A stretch of DNA of 36,176 nucleotides from the NCBI GenBank assembly GCA_902805845.1, contig CADCUI010000039.1, positions 1 to 36,176 of the forward strand. Reading direction: 5' to 3'. The stretch is from an uncultured Nocardioidaceae bacterium. Its GTDB lineage: Bacteria > Actinomycetota > Actinomycetes > Propionibacteriales > Nocardioidaceae. Below are positions 13,083-21,484 of the stretch, piece after piece; the stretch's first letter is position 1, and every line of letters begins with the position of its first letter. The position numbers and the translations under genes were made by a program. A model generated the notes under the pieces. That model was not told where the DNA came from. It did no database searches and saw only the letters and a list, made by a program, of their open reading frames with translations.

Positions 13083-13427
13083 GTGCCACCCGCGACGGCC
13101 ACGAGGGCGCCAGTGACCGAAGACCCGAAACCGGACCACCCGAACGTGTACCGACTCTGGCCGATCAGCCCCTGTGCCGCCGCCGCCGCAGGCAGTCCAC
13201 TGTGCACTGTGACGGGCACTCTCGGGCCAGGGCGCGGCGACAGCGCGAACACCGACGTACTCAGCCGACATCTCGACGACTGGCGGCGGCTGGAGTCAGC
13301 CGCTCGCGAACGCGGGGACGTGGCCCGTGCCGACGAGCTGGCACGAGTGGTGAGTGACTACGAAACCGAGGTGGCGGCGCGCACGGAGGCGACCAACGGC
13401 GACCTCCGCCACCAGGGGGGCGGCTGA
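13083..13427 (+). CDS. Hypothetical protein
   Basis: A frame of 114 residues from the start at 13083. The first 45 residues are Pro/Ala-rich with little protein character. The second half is amphipathic and helical (LSRHLDDWRRLESAARERGD, then ARADELARVVSDYETEV) and looks real. An internal GTG at 13209 would give a 72-residue product restricted to that part. I do not recognise a family. Codon ends are G/C-rich throughout. Confidence 0.45.
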   Translation: MPPATATRAPVTEDPKPDHPNVYRLWPISPCAAAAAGSPLCTVTGTLGPGRGDSANTDVLSRHLDDWRRLESAARERGDVARADELARVVSDYETEVAARTEATNGDLRHQGGG

Positions 13428-13649
13428 GGCGGTTCCTCCACGGACCCATCCCCTGCGAGGGGCCGGCACGAACTCGGGGTGTCGTCACCGCAACGACCGA
13501 GGGGCTCGCGCGCGTTCGCCGCGGCTGCCTGTCGCCGGTGATGCGCGCAGGTGGCACCCCGTGATACCTCTCCCTCTCGCGCGGGTGCCACCTCCCGCGC
13601 CCTGCTTTCGAGCGTGACACGCCCATCAGGGCCGCGCCACAATGCACAT

Positions 13650-13871
13650 ATGAGCGACATGGTGAACGACATGGTGTTCGAGTTCCCAGAACGTGAGCAG
13701 CGAGACCGAGCGGTCGCCCGGCTGAGGGAGCAGGGGCTGCAGCCCGCCATCCCCCCGCAGCCGCCCACCGACGTCTTCCCGATGCGGGTCGCCAACGTCC
13801 CCGCCGAGAAGCGCGCCGACATCGAGACCGCGGTGCGCAAGGTGGCACCGGACACGAAGATGCGCCACTAG
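13650..13871 (+). CDS. Small hypothetical protein, 73 residues
   Basis: ATG at 13650 starts a 73-residue charged protein: FEFPEREQRDRAVARLREQG, a Pro-rich turn, then VANVPAEKRADIETAVRKVA. The alternation of strand, helix, strand, helix suggests a small ferredoxin-like alpha/beta fold, but this is inference. There is no recognised family, no signal peptide and no membrane span. It is a stand-alone gene followed by a hairpin at 13999. Confidence 0.6.
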   Translation: MSDMVNDMVFEFPEREQRDRAVARLREQGLQPAIPPQPPTDVFPMRVANVPAEKRADIETAVRKVAPDTKMRH

Positions 13872-13998
13872 CCCAGGGTCCGAAGCGGCTCGCGGCCGCT
13901 GGGACAGAGCGCGGTGGTATGGACCGCCGTGATTTCTCGTCTCGGCGGGGTAAAGGGACTGCACCGGTCGACGTGATCCCCCCCACGGCTTGCCGGTT

Positions 13999-14033
13999 GC
14001 CGAGCCGAACCGCCCCCAGCGGAACGGCTCGGC
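13999..14033. terminator. 9-bp stem hairpin upstream of the MTA phosphorylase gene
   Basis: GCCGAGCCG (13999-14007) pairs perfectly with CGGCTCGGC (14025-14033), followed by ATCGTTT. It probably terminates the small gene ending at 13871. A weaker CGAGCGC/GCGCTCG hairpin (14089-14116) lies nearer the next gene. The remainder of 13872-14138 holds nothing else I can support. Confidence 0.6.
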
Positions 14034-14138
14034 ATCGTTTCCGGCAGATGACGTGCGGCTGCAGCCAGCCTTCGGGGAAGGCGAAGAGCGAGCGCCCCGG
14101 GTGGAACCCGCGCTCGTGCCCTGTCAGGCTTCGCAGCT

Positions 14139-14951
14139 GTGACACGTGCATCCCGCGCCGAGGCCGACGTCGCCGTGATCGGCGGCTCAGGTTTCTACTC
14201 GTTCCTCGACCACGCCGAGGAGCACGTGGTCGACACGCCGTACGGCGCGACGTCGGGCCCGATCGCGGTGGGCACTGTCGCGGGTCGACGCGTGGCCTTC
14301 CTTCCACGGCACGGTCCCGGCCATGAACATCCGCCTCACCTGATCCCGTACCGCGCGAACGCCTGGGCACTTCGCGCGCTGGGAGCGCGGCAGGTCCTCG
14401 CGCCGTGTGCCGTGGGCGGGTTGAGCCACGAGGTGGCGCCCGGCGACGTGGCGGTGCCCGACCAGCTCGTGGACCGCACCCACGGCAGGGTGCAGACCTT
14501 CGTCGACAAGGGCGCGGTCCACCTGCCCTTTGCGGACCCCTACTGCCCGCGGCTGACCCGCACTGTCGCCGCGGTCGACCCTGTCGTCCGCTCCGGCGGC
14601 ACGATGGTGGTCGTCGAGGGTCCCCGGTTCTCCACCCGGGCCGAGTCCCAGCACTACGCCGCCCAGGGGTGGACCTTGATCAACATGACCGGTCATCCGG
14701 AGGCCGCGCTGGCGCGCGAGATGCGCCAGTGCTACGTCTCGATCGCCCTGGTGACCGACCTCGACGCGGGCCTCGAGAGAGGCTCCGGCGTGGGGCAGGC
14801 GGAGGTGTTCGCGCTGTTCGCGAGCAACCTCGAGCGGCTGAAGGTGCTGCTGTCCGACGTGATCGCCGCGCTTCCCGACCCCGCCGGCTGCAGCTGCTCG
14901 TCATGGGCGGACGACCTGGAGCTGACCTACGACATCCCGGCGGCGGAGTGA
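14139..14951 (+). CDS. mtnP: S-methyl-5'-thioadenosine phosphorylase-like purine phosphorylase
   Basis: A 270-residue nucleoside phosphorylase of the MTAP/PNP family. It would split methylthioadenosine (or another purine nucleoside) with phosphate to adenine and a ribose-1-phosphate. Motifs are the phosphate loop GGSGFYSF (about 15-22), FLPRHGPGHEHPPHLIPYRA, VEGPRFSTRAES, and the base-site region NMTGHPEAALAREM. A C-terminal CSCSSW contains a CxC pair like that described in some thermostable MTAPs. The GTG at 14139 was chosen from the start of homology. The stop overlaps the next ATG (TGATG), so it is coupled to the epimerase. Substrate specificity (MTA, inosine or guanosine) is not certain. 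Confidence 0.85.
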   Translation: MTRASRAEADVAVIGGSGFYSFLDHAEEHVVDTPYGATSGPIAVGTVAGRRVAFLPRHGPGHEHPPHLIPYRANAWALRALGARQVLAPCAVGGLSHEVAPGDVAVPDQLVDRTHGRVQTFVDKGAVHLPFADPYCPRLTRTVAAVDPVVRSGGTMVVVEGPRFSTRAESQHYAAQGWTLINMTGHPEAALAREMRQCYVSIALVTDLDAGLERGSGVGQAEVFALFASNLERLKVLLSDVIAALPDPAGCSCSSWADDLELTYDIPAAE

Positions 14952-16006
14952 TGCGGGTGCTCGTCACCGGCTCTGCAGGCTTCATCGGCGCAGCCGTCGC
15001 AGCCGAGCTCGAGGCGGGCGGCCACGAAGCGGTGAGGGTCGACGTGCTCCTGCCACAGGCGCACGGGCCGGATGCGGACGCCACGGACACCCACGTCCTC
15101 GACGTGCGCGAGGCCGAGGCCTGGGTGGACCTCCTGCACGGAGTCGACGCGGTCTGTCATCAGGCCGCGCTCGTGGGAGCCGGGGTGCGGGTCGGCGACC
15201 TGCCGGGCTACGCCGCCCACAACGACCTGGGAACGGCGGCGCTGCTGGCGGCCATGCACCGCGCCGGGGTCGACCGGATGGTGCTCGCCTCCTCGATGGT
15301 CGTCTACGGCGAAGGTCGATACGCCTGTGCCCGCCACGGCGCCCAGTCGCCGCCGCCGCGCTCGCGCGAGGACCTTGACGCCGGTGACTTCGAGAACCGC
15401 TGTCCCCGCTGCGGGATCCCGTTGGCATGGGAGCTCGTCGAGGAGCACGCGCGTCCCGACCCGCGCAGTGCCTATGCCGCGAGCAAGCTGGCGCAGGAGC
15501 ACTACACCTCGGCGTGGGTGCGTCAGGCCGGGGCGGCCGCGGTCGCGCTGCGCTACCACAACGTGTACGGGCCCGGCATGCCGCGCGACACGCCGTACTC
15601 GGGGGTGGCGGCGATGTTCCGGTCGGCGCTCGAGCGAAGCGAGCCTCCGCGGGTCTTCGAGGACGGCGGGCAGATGCGCGACTTCGTCCACGTCAGCGAC
15701 GTCGCCAGGGCCAACGTCGCCGCGCTCTCCTCGATCGTCGACGCCCCGAGCGGCTCGAACGTCGCCTACAACGTCTGCTCGGGGACACCGGTGTCGATCC
15801 TGCAGGTGGCCGAGCTGGTGGCGCGAGGCACCGGCACCGGTCCCGGCAGCGGCCACTGGCCCACGGTCACCGGCGAGTACCGGCTCGGGGACGTCCGGCA
15901 CGTGGTGGCGTCGCCGGAGCTCGCCCGCCGGGAGCTCGGCTTCCGGGCGGTGGTCGGGCCGGAGCAGGGGCTTGCCGCCTTCGCGCACGAGCCACTGCGC
16001 GCCTGA
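14951..16006 (+). CDS. NAD-dependent epimerase/dehydratase with CxxH...CxxC insertion
   Basis: A 351-residue extended short-chain dehydrogenase. The NAD-binding GSAGFIGAAVA starts at residue 8. Catalytic residues are Ser114/115 (LASSMVVYG) and Y175-x3-K179 (YAASK). RYHNVYGPGM and RDFVHVSDVARANV are typical of UDP-sugar epimerases. An insertion before the catalytic Tyr carries C126-x2-H129 and C151-x2-C154, a possible zinc ribbon not found in standard GalE-type enzymes. It is coupled to the phosphorylase gene by a 1-base overlap. The nearby glycosyltransferases suggest it supplies a modified sugar nucleotide; the substrate is unknown. Confidence 0.9.
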   Translation: MRVLVTGSAGFIGAAVAAELEAGGHEAVRVDVLLPQAHGPDADATDTHVLDVREAEAWVDLLHGVDAVCHQAALVGAGVRVGDLPGYAAHNDLGTAALLAAMHRAGVDRMVLASSMVVYGEGRYACARHGAQSPPPRSREDLDAGDFENRCPRCGIPLAWELVEEHARPDPRSAYAASKLAQEHYTSAWVRQAGAAAVALRYHNVYGPGMPRDTPYSGVAAMFRSALERSEPPRVFEDGGQMRDFVHVSDVARANVAALSSIVDAPSGSNVAYNVCSGTPVSILQVAELVARGTGTGPGSGHWPTVTGEYRLGDVRHVVASPELARRELGFRAVVGPEQGLAAFAHEPLRA

Positions 16007-16009
16007 GCC

Positions 16010-17371
16010 TCACCAGCTGGTGTAGAGGAGGTGCTGGACGAGGAGCGCCAGCCCGACCTGGAGTCCCAGGCCGGCGCGACGCCATCGCCGGGGAAGCACC
16101 GCCGTGGAGAGCAGCAGCCAGGGCACGAACGGCAGCCAGATGCGCTCCACCTCCGCCTTGCTCATCCGTGACAGGTCCGCCACCAGGACCGCAGCGGCCG
16201 CGGCTCCCGCGAGGAGCAGCACCGTCCGGTCGGCGCGGCGGCCCAGCGCGCCGAGCCGGCCGAGCGCCGCCCCCAGGACCGGCCCTGCGCTGAAGCACAA
16301 CGAGGCGAGGTTGCCCCAGAGCCAGTACGACGCGGGCCGCACCCGGGAGACCCCGTCCCAGTAGCGCTCGCGCAGCACCGGAAAGGCCTCCCACCACATG
16401 AAGCCGGCGGCGGCGAAGGCCAGGACGACGAGGAGGGCCGTGCCCGCGGCCACCGGCAGCGGGCGCCACGACCCCGCCACCACGAGCACCGCCACCGCCA
16501 GCAGACCGAGCAGCGGCAGTCCGTAGGACATCATCACGCAGTAGCCGAGGAGGAGGCCCGAGACCGCCGACCATCCCGCGACGGCGAGACGGGTGTCCCG
16601 GGTGGCGCCGAGCGCCAGGGCGCACAGGCCCCATGCCGCCACGGTCCCGAACAGCGCGTCGGCCGACACCGCCGTCCACACGGCGGCGGGACCGAGCACC
16701 AGGAAGGGCGCTGCCCGCCGGGCGACGTGCTCGGCTCCCAGCGCCCGAACCGTGACGAGCACCGCCACGCTCGTGGAAGCGGCGAGCAGGGTCACGACCA
16801 TGCCGGCCGGCCAGTCCCCGCCGAGGCCCAGCCGGTGCAGCACCACGAAGACCAGCAGGGCGCCCGGCGGATGACCGGCCACATGGGTCACATAGTTGTC
16901 GGGTGCTGCGTAGGCGATCCGGTCGGCGTACTCCGCCAGCATGCGGGGCACGTCGTCGGTGGCGCGGGCGGTCTCGAGGTACTCGTAGCCGTGCCCGAGA
17001 ACACGGGAGATGCCCTCGGAGCCGTCGACGTAGGCCAACGCCAGCGACCACGCCAGCCCGCCGAGGTAGCACGCCCACAGCAGTCTGCGCCAGGGCAACC
17101 GGTCCGCCCACGTCACGGCGTACCAGAAGCCGAGCGCGGCGATCAGGACCGCCGGGAGAGTGCCGGCCCCGATCTTGGGCGCCCACTTCGAGTGCAGCGG
17201 TGCGACGTCCAGGTTGCTGGGGCGTCCGTGGCTGTGCACCTGCCAGTCGAACAGCAGGGGCACCGCGACGGCGACCGCCATCAACAGCAACGCCGCGCCC
17301 AACCCGGCCCAGGCGGCGCGGTCTGCGACTCGTTCCGACCGGGCCCCTGGCTCGGCCGTGCGGGTCACCAT
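16010..17371 (-). CDS. Polytopic membrane protein, possible GT-C glycosyltransferase
   Basis: A 453-residue protein with about ten or eleven membrane spans and a loop region after the third span (DGSEGISRVLGHGYEYLETA, then PDNYVTHVAGHPPG). Size and topology resemble lipid-linked-sugar glycosyltransferases of the GT-C type and related actinobacterial membrane proteins, but no decisive catalytic motif is visible. The ATG at 17371 has a -10-like TAGGCT 7 bases upstream and no ribosome site, so the mRNA may be leaderless. It faces the epimerase gene (3 bases between stops) and is divergent from the glycosyltransferase gene at 17421, which supports a shared pathway. Confidence 0.75.
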   Translation of the reverse strand: MVTRTAEPGARSERVADRAAWAGLGAALLLMAVAVAVPLLFDWQVHSHGRPSNLDVAPLHSKWAPKIGAGTLPAVLIAALGFWYAVTWADRLPWRRLLWACYLGGLAWSLALAYVDGSEGISRVLGHGYEYLETARATDDVPRMLAEYADRIAYAAPDNYVTHVAGHPPGALLVFVVLHRLGLGGDWPAGMVVTLLAASTSVAVLVTVRALGAEHVARRAAPFLVLGPAAVWTAVSADALFGTVAAWGLCALALGATRDTRLAVAGWSAVSGLLLGYCVMMSYGLPLLGLLAVAVLVVAGSWRPLPVAAGTALLVVLAFAAAGFMWWEAFPVLRERYWDGVSRVRPASYWLWGNLASLCFSAGPVLGAALGRLGALGRRADRTVLLLAGAAAAAVLVADLSRMSKAEVERIWLPFVPWLLLSTAVLPRRWRRAGLGLQVGLALLVQHLLYTSW

Positions 17372-17378
17372 GGCGTCG

Positions 17379-17413
17379 AGCCTAGGTGCGCCCTGCCGCG
17401 CCAGCCCTACGGT
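17379..17413. promoter_or_regulatory. Divergent -10 elements for two leaderless genes
   Basis: On the minus strand TAGGCT (17384-17379) lies 7 bases before the ATG at 17371. On the plus strand TACGGT (17408-17413) lies 7 bases before the ATG at 17421. Neither gene has a ribosome site, so both mRNAs would start at or next to their ATG. The whole divergent promoter region is only 49 bases. Confidence 0.5.
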
Positions 17414-17420
17414 TGGCGCC

Positions 17421-18080
17421 ATGGAACCCGTCTGCGACCTGGTGCTGCCCTGCCGCGACGAGGCGCCGGCGCTCACCGCGCTGCTGCCTGCGGTGCCGCG
17501 CGAGTTCGCGGTGATCGTGGTGGACAACGGCTCCACCGACACCACGGCGCAGGTGGCGACCGAGCTGGGAGCCACGGTCGTGGTCGAGCCGGTCCCTGGC
17601 TACGGAGCGGCGGTGCATGCGGGGTTGACGGCTGCCACGCGGGATCTCGTCGCGTTCATGGACGGCGACGGCTCCTTCGACGCGGCCCAGCTGTGCGTGC
17701 TGCTGGAGGACGTCCGGTCCGGGCGTGCCGACCTGGCCGTCGGCCGGCGTCGGCCGGTGGGACGGGGGACCTGGCCCTGGCACGCGCGTGCCGGCAACAC
17801 GCTCGTGGTGACCTGGCTGCGGCACCGCATCGGGATGACCCCGCACGACCTCGCCCCGATGCGGCTCTGCCGGCGCACCGACCTGCTGGCACTGGACGTG
17901 CGCGACCGGCGCTTCGGCTACCCCGTCGAGCTGCTCCAGAAGGCCACGCTCGCGGGGTGGCGCATCGTCGAGCACGACGTCGACTACCGGCCGCGCGCCG
18001 TGGGCACCAGGTCGAAGGTCTCCGGCTCGGTCATGGGGACGGTCCGCACCGCGCGCGACTTCTGGCGGACGCTGTCGTGA
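17421..18080 (+). CDS. Family 2 glycosyltransferase
   Basis: A 219-residue GT-A glycosyltransferase. Motifs in order are DLVLPCRDEAPALTALLPAV, VIVVDNGSTDTTAQVA (about 32-47), GYGAAVHAGL and AFMDGDGSFDA, the DGD/DxD metal site. The rest resembles DPM1/DPG-type enzymes that use polyprenyl phosphate or other lipid acceptors, but there is no C-terminal membrane span. The stop overlaps the GTG of the DUF2064 gene, a coupling typical of these pairs. It is probably transcribed without a leader. Donor and acceptor are unknown. Confidence 0.9.
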   Translation: MEPVCDLVLPCRDEAPALTALLPAVPREFAVIVVDNGSTDTTAQVATELGATVVVEPVPGYGAAVHAGLTAATRDLVAFMDGDGSFDAAQLCVLLEDVRSGRADLAVGRRRPVGRGTWPWHARAGNTLVVTWLRHRIGMTPHDLAPMRLCRRTDLLALDVRDRRFGYPVELLQKATLAGWRIVEHDVDYRPRAVGTRSKVSGSVMGTVRTARDFWRTLS

Positions 18081-18751
18081 ACCCGCCAATGGGGGTCCGG
18101 GTGCTGGTCGTGGCCAAGGCACCGGTCCCGGGCCGGGTGAAGACAAGACTCGGGCACGTCCTCGGGATGGACCAGGCCGCACGGCTGGCCGCCGCCTCGC
18201 TGCGGGACACGGTCCGCGCGTGCCGCGACGGCTACGGCGTCGACCGCTGTCACCTGGCCCTCGACGGCGACCTGACCCGGGCGGTGGACGGTCCCGAGCT
18301 GCACGCCCTCCTGGACGGCTGGACCGTCTTCCCGCAGCGCGGCACCGGACTGGCCGAGCGGCTGGTGCACGCCCACCTCGAGATCGCCTCCCGCGGTGCG
18401 GGTCCGGTGCTGCAGATCGGCATGGACACCCCCCAGGTCACGCCCGGGCTGCTTTACGACGCGGCGCTCGCCCTCGAGCACAGCGACGCCGTGCTGGGCA
18501 TGGCCCTGGACGGCGGGTGGTGGGTCCTCGGGATGCGAGACAGCACCCGTGTCGCCCCCGTGGGCGCGGTGCCGGTGTCCACGCCGACCACGGGCGAGGA
18601 GACCCGACAGGCGCTCGCGCGCGGCGGGCTCGTCGTCGCGGCCACCACCCTGCTTCGCGACGTGGACACCGTCGAGGACGCCGAGGCCGTGGCTGCGCTC
18701 GCCCCGGACGGGGACTTCGCGCGCACGTGGTCCCGGCTGCGGCCGTCCTGA
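18077..18751 (+). CDS. DUF2064 / TIGR04282-type glycosyltransferase-like protein
   Basis: A 224-residue protein of the DUF2064 family, a nucleotidyl/glycosyltransferase-like Rossmann fold. The start motif VLVVAKAPVPGRVKTRLG is diagnostic; later motifs are LQIGMDTPQVTPGLL and GMALDGGWWVLGM. The GTG at 18077 overlaps the preceding stop (GTGA); an ATG at 18089 is an alternative. Family members usually sit beside a GT2 enzyme, as here, and the pair is thought to act together, but no reaction is established. A strong terminator is not obvious before thrS. Confidence 0.88.
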   Translation: MNPPMGVRVLVVAKAPVPGRVKTRLGHVLGMDQAARLAAASLRDTVRACRDGYGVDRCHLALDGDLTRAVDGPELHALLDGWTVFPQRGTGLAERLVHAHLEIASRGAGPVLQIGMDTPQVTPGLLYDAALALEHSDAVLGMALDGGWWVLGMRDSTRVAPVGAVPVSTPTTGEETRQALARGGLVVAATTLLRDVDTVEDAEAVAALAPDGDFARTWSRLRPS

Positions 18752-18791
18752 GCCCCGGAAAATGGCGCTACGGCCGGGTGCAGTGGGCCGA

Positions 18792-18797
18792 TACGAT
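18792..18797 (+). promoter_or_regulatory. -10 element of the thrS promoter
   Basis: TACGAT lies 111 bases upstream of the thrS GTG, in the gap after the DUF2064 gene. It matches the actinobacterial housekeeping -10 (TANNNT). No convincing -35 is visible. Confidence 0.5.
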
Positions 18798-18850
18798 CGC
18801 CGGGCCGTCGTACGGCGGCGAACGAGCGCACACGGACGAGCCCACGACCG

Positions 18851-18895
18851 GCCCGCAACAAGCCCGCAACAAGCCCAGCAACAAGCCCAGACAAG
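18851..18895 (+). repeat. 11-12-bp tandem repeats in the thrS leader
   Basis: Two exact copies of GCCCGCAACAA (18851, 18862) are followed by GCCCAGCAACAA (18873) and GCCCAGACAAG (18885), ending at the ribosome site GGGGAG. The tract is C/A-rich and should be unstructured RNA. It may be an expanded spacer or a regulatory leader; I see no T-box features. Confidence 0.7.
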
Positions 18896-18907
18896 GGGAG
18901 CCCCGAG

Positions 18908-20887
18908 GTGTCCGAGATCAGCGTGACCGTGGCCGACGCAGGCGTGCCTGCCGAGCGCGCGGTGACCACCGGCACGCGGGCCTGGGAGCTGTTCGCCGAC
19001 ACCCCCGAGGTGATCGCCGTCCGCGTCGACGGTGTGCTGCGGGACCTCGCCTGTGAGCTGGACGACGGCGCGGTCGTCGAAGGGGTCCGGATCGACGAGC
19101 CGGACGGCCGCGACATCCTGCGCCACTCGACGGCGCACGTCCTTGCGCAGGCGGTGCAGGAGCTGTTCCCCGAGGCCAAGCTCGGCATCGGTCCGCCGAT
19201 AGACGACGGGTTCTACTACGACTTCGACGTGCCCGAGCCGTTCCGCCCCGAGGACCTGGAGGCGCTGGAGTCGCGGATGCGCAAGATCGTCAAGGAGGGG
19301 CAGAAGTTCGCACGACGCGTCGTCTCCGACGACCAGGCGCGGACGGAGCTGGCCGCCGAGCCCTACAAGCTCGAGCTGATCGGTCTCAAGGGCGGGGCCG
19401 CCGACGCCGCCGAAGGAGCCGAGGCCGAAGTAGGTGCGGGCGAGCTCACCATCTACGACAACCTCCGCCGCAACGGCGAGCTGGCGTGGAAGGACCTCTG
19501 CCGAGGTCCGCACCTCCCCACCACCAAGCGCATCCCGGCCTTCAAGCTCATGCGGAGCGCGGCGGCGTACTGGCGGGGGAGCGAGAAGAACCCGCAGCTG
19601 CAACGCATCTACGGCACCGCGTGGGAGTCGAAGGAGGCGCTCGAGGAGCACCTGCACCGCCTCGAGGAGGCCGAGCGGCGCGACCACCGACGGCTGGGCC
19701 GCGAGCTGGACCTGTTCAGCTTCCCCGACGAGCTCGGGTCCGGGCTCGCGGTGTTCCACCCCAAGGGTGGCGTGCTGAAGCGGGAGATGGAGGACTACGT
19801 CCGGCGCCGGCACATCGAGGAGGGCTTCGAGTACGTCGGCACCCCGCACATCACCAAGCAGGGGCTCTTCGAGACCTCGGGCCACCTGCCCTACTTCGCC
19901 GACACGATGTTCCCCCCGATGGAGATGGAGGGGAGCAACTACTACCTCAAGGCGATGAACTGCCCCATGCACAACCTGATCTACAGGTCGCGCGGGCGGT
20001 CCTACCGTGAGCTGCCGCTGCGCCTCTTCGAGTTCGGCACCGTCTACCGCTTCGAGAAGTCGGGTGTCGTCCACGGGCTCACCCGTGTCCGGGGGCTCAC
20101 GCAGGACGACTCCCACTCCTACGTCACGCCGGAACAGGCGCCGGGAGAGGTCAAGCACCTCCTCAACTTCGTCCTCGGGCTCCTCCGGGACTTCGGTCTC
20201 GAGGACTTCTACCTCGAGCTCTCGACCCGCGACGCGTCAAAGGACAAGTTCATCGGGAGCGACGAGGAGTGGGAGGTGGCCACCAGGGTGCTCGACGAGG
20301 CCGCGACGGAGACGGGGCTCGAGCTGGTGCCGGACCCCGGCGGGGCCGCCTTCTACGGGCCGAAGATCTCCGTGCAGGCCAAGGATGCGATCGGCCGGAC
20401 CTGGCAGATGTCGACGATCCAGTACGACTTCAACCAGCCGGCGCGGTTCGGGCTCGAGTACGTCGCCGCGGACGGCTCGAGGCAGCAGCCGGTGATGATC
20501 CACTCCGCGAAGTTCGGGTCGATCGAGCGGTTCTACGGTGTCCTCGTCGAGCACTACGCCGGCGCCTTCCCGCCGTGGCTGGCGCCGGTGCAGGTCATCG
20601 GCATCCCGGTCGCGGAGCGTCACCACGACCACCTCTTCGCCCTCGCCGAGCGGCTCCGCCGGGCCGGCATCCGGGTCGAGATCGACACCTCGGACGAGCG
20701 GATGCAGAAGAAGATCCGCAACGCCCAGCTCCAGAAGGTGCCGTTCATGCTGCTCGCCGGCGACGACGACGTCGAGGGCGGCGCGGTGTCGTTCCGGTTC
20801 CGGGACGGCGAGCAGGCCAACGGCGTGCTCCTCGACGACGCGGTCGCGCGCGTCCAGGATGCCGTCGAGCGGCGGGTCCAGGTCTGA
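18908..20887 (+). CDS. thrS: Threonine--tRNA ligase
   Basis: A 659-residue class II aminoacyl-tRNA synthetase that charges tRNA-Thr. In order: an N-terminal TGS domain (about 1-65), the editing domain starting with [10 protein letters not shown] (His73 and His77), the catalytic core with the zinc-site [10 protein letters not shown] and class II motif 2 ([13 protein letters not shown]), motif 3 near [14 protein letters not shown], and the C-terminal anticodon-binding domain ([31 protein letters not shown]). The length is normal. GTG at 18908 follows GGGGAG by 7 bases. It heads the conserved PIM/PLP gene string; the stop overlaps the HIT gene start (TGATG). Confidence 0.98.
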   Translation: MSEISVTVADAGVPAERAVTTGTRAWELFADTPEVIAVRVDGVLRDLACELDDGAVVEGVRIDEPDGRDILRHSTAHVLAQAVQELFPEAKLGIGPPIDDGFYYDFDVPEPFRPEDLEALESRMRKIVKEGQKFARRVVSDDQARTELAAEPYKLELIGLKGGAADAAEGAEAEVGAGELTIYDNLRRNGELAWKDLCRGPHLPTTKRIPAFKLMRSAAAYWRGSEKNPQLQRIYGTAWESKEALEEHLHRLEEAERRDHRRLGRELDLFSFPDELGSGLAVFHPKGGVLKREMEDYVRRRHIEEGFEYVGTPHITKQGLFETSGHLPYFADTMFPPMEMEGSNYYLKAMNCPMHNLIYRSRGRSYRELPLRLFEFGTVYRFEKSGVVHGLTRVRGLTQDDSHSYVTPEQAPGEVKHLLNFVLGLLRDFGLEDFYLELSTRDASKDKFIGSDEEWEVATRVLDEAATETGLELVPDPGGAAFYGPKISVQAKDAIGRTWQMSTIQYDFNQPARFGLEYVAADGSRQQPVMIHSAKFGSIERFYGVLVEHYAGAFPPWLAPVQVIGIPVAERHHDHLFALAERLRRAGIRVEIDTSDERMQKKIRNAQLQKVPFMLLAGDDDVEGGAVSFRFRDGEQANGVLLDDAVARVQDAVERRVQV

Positions 20888-21471
20888 TGTCGAGCGGGCC
20901 GGGAGATCCGGAGCCCGGCTCCCCGGCCGATGCCCACCTCCAGGACGGCGTCGGCGTCCCCGACGAGCTGGAGCGGCTGTGGACGCCGCACCGGATGGCC
21001 TACATCTCCGGGGAGGACAAGCCGTCGGACAGCACGCCGGGGGAGTGCCCTTTCTGCCGGGTGCCCGGGCTCGACGACGAGTCCGGGCTCGTGGTGCACC
21101 GGGGCGAGGCCGCGTTCGCCGTTCTCAACCTGTACCCGTACAGCCCGGGCCACCTCATGGTCTGCCCCTACCGCCACGTCGCCGACTACACCGACCTCAC
21201 CCGGGACGAGACCGACGAGGTGGCCGGGCTGACCCAGGAGGCCATGCGAGTGATCCGCGAGGTCAGCGGTGCGCACGGATTCAACGTCGGCATGAACCAG
21301 GGCGCGATCGCCGGTGCCGGCATCGCCGCCCACCTGCACCAGCACGTGGTGCCCCGATGGGCCGGTGACCAGAACTTCATGCCCATCATCGGACGCACCA
21401 AGACGCTGCCGCAGCTGATGGGCGAGACCCGGGCGCTCCTCGCCGCGGCCTGGCCGTCGCCGGACCGGTAA
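20887..21471 (+). CDS. HIT family protein (nucleotide hydrolase/phosphorylase)
   Basis: A 194-residue histidine-triad protein. The active-site triad is H149-L-H151-Q-H153-V-V. Upstream are a CPFC pair (54-57), the strand LVVHRGEAAFAVLNLYPYSP and GHLMVCPYRHVADYTDL. It resembles actinobacterial HIT proteins related to AP4A phosphorylase, which act on adenine dinucleotides or nucleotide-amine bonds. ATG 20887 overlaps the thrS stop (TGATG), so it is translationally coupled. This position next to thrS and pgsA is conserved in actinobacteria. The physiological substrate is not known. Confidence 0.93.
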   Translation: MSSGPGDPEPGSPADAHLQDGVGVPDELERLWTPHRMAYISGEDKPSDSTPGECPFCRVPGLDDESGLVVHRGEAAFAVLNLYPYSPGHLMVCPYRHVADYTDLTRDETDEVAGLTQEAMRVIREVSGAHGFNVGMNQGAIAGAGIAAHLHQHVVPRWAGDQNFMPIIGRTKTLPQLMGETRALLAAAWPSPDR

Positions 21472-21484
21472 CCTTCGGAGCGCC

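Noticed and set aside
18752-18907. T-box leader for thrS
   Set aside because: No T-box core sequence, no Stem I and no terminator/antiterminator pair; the leader is short and repeat-rich.
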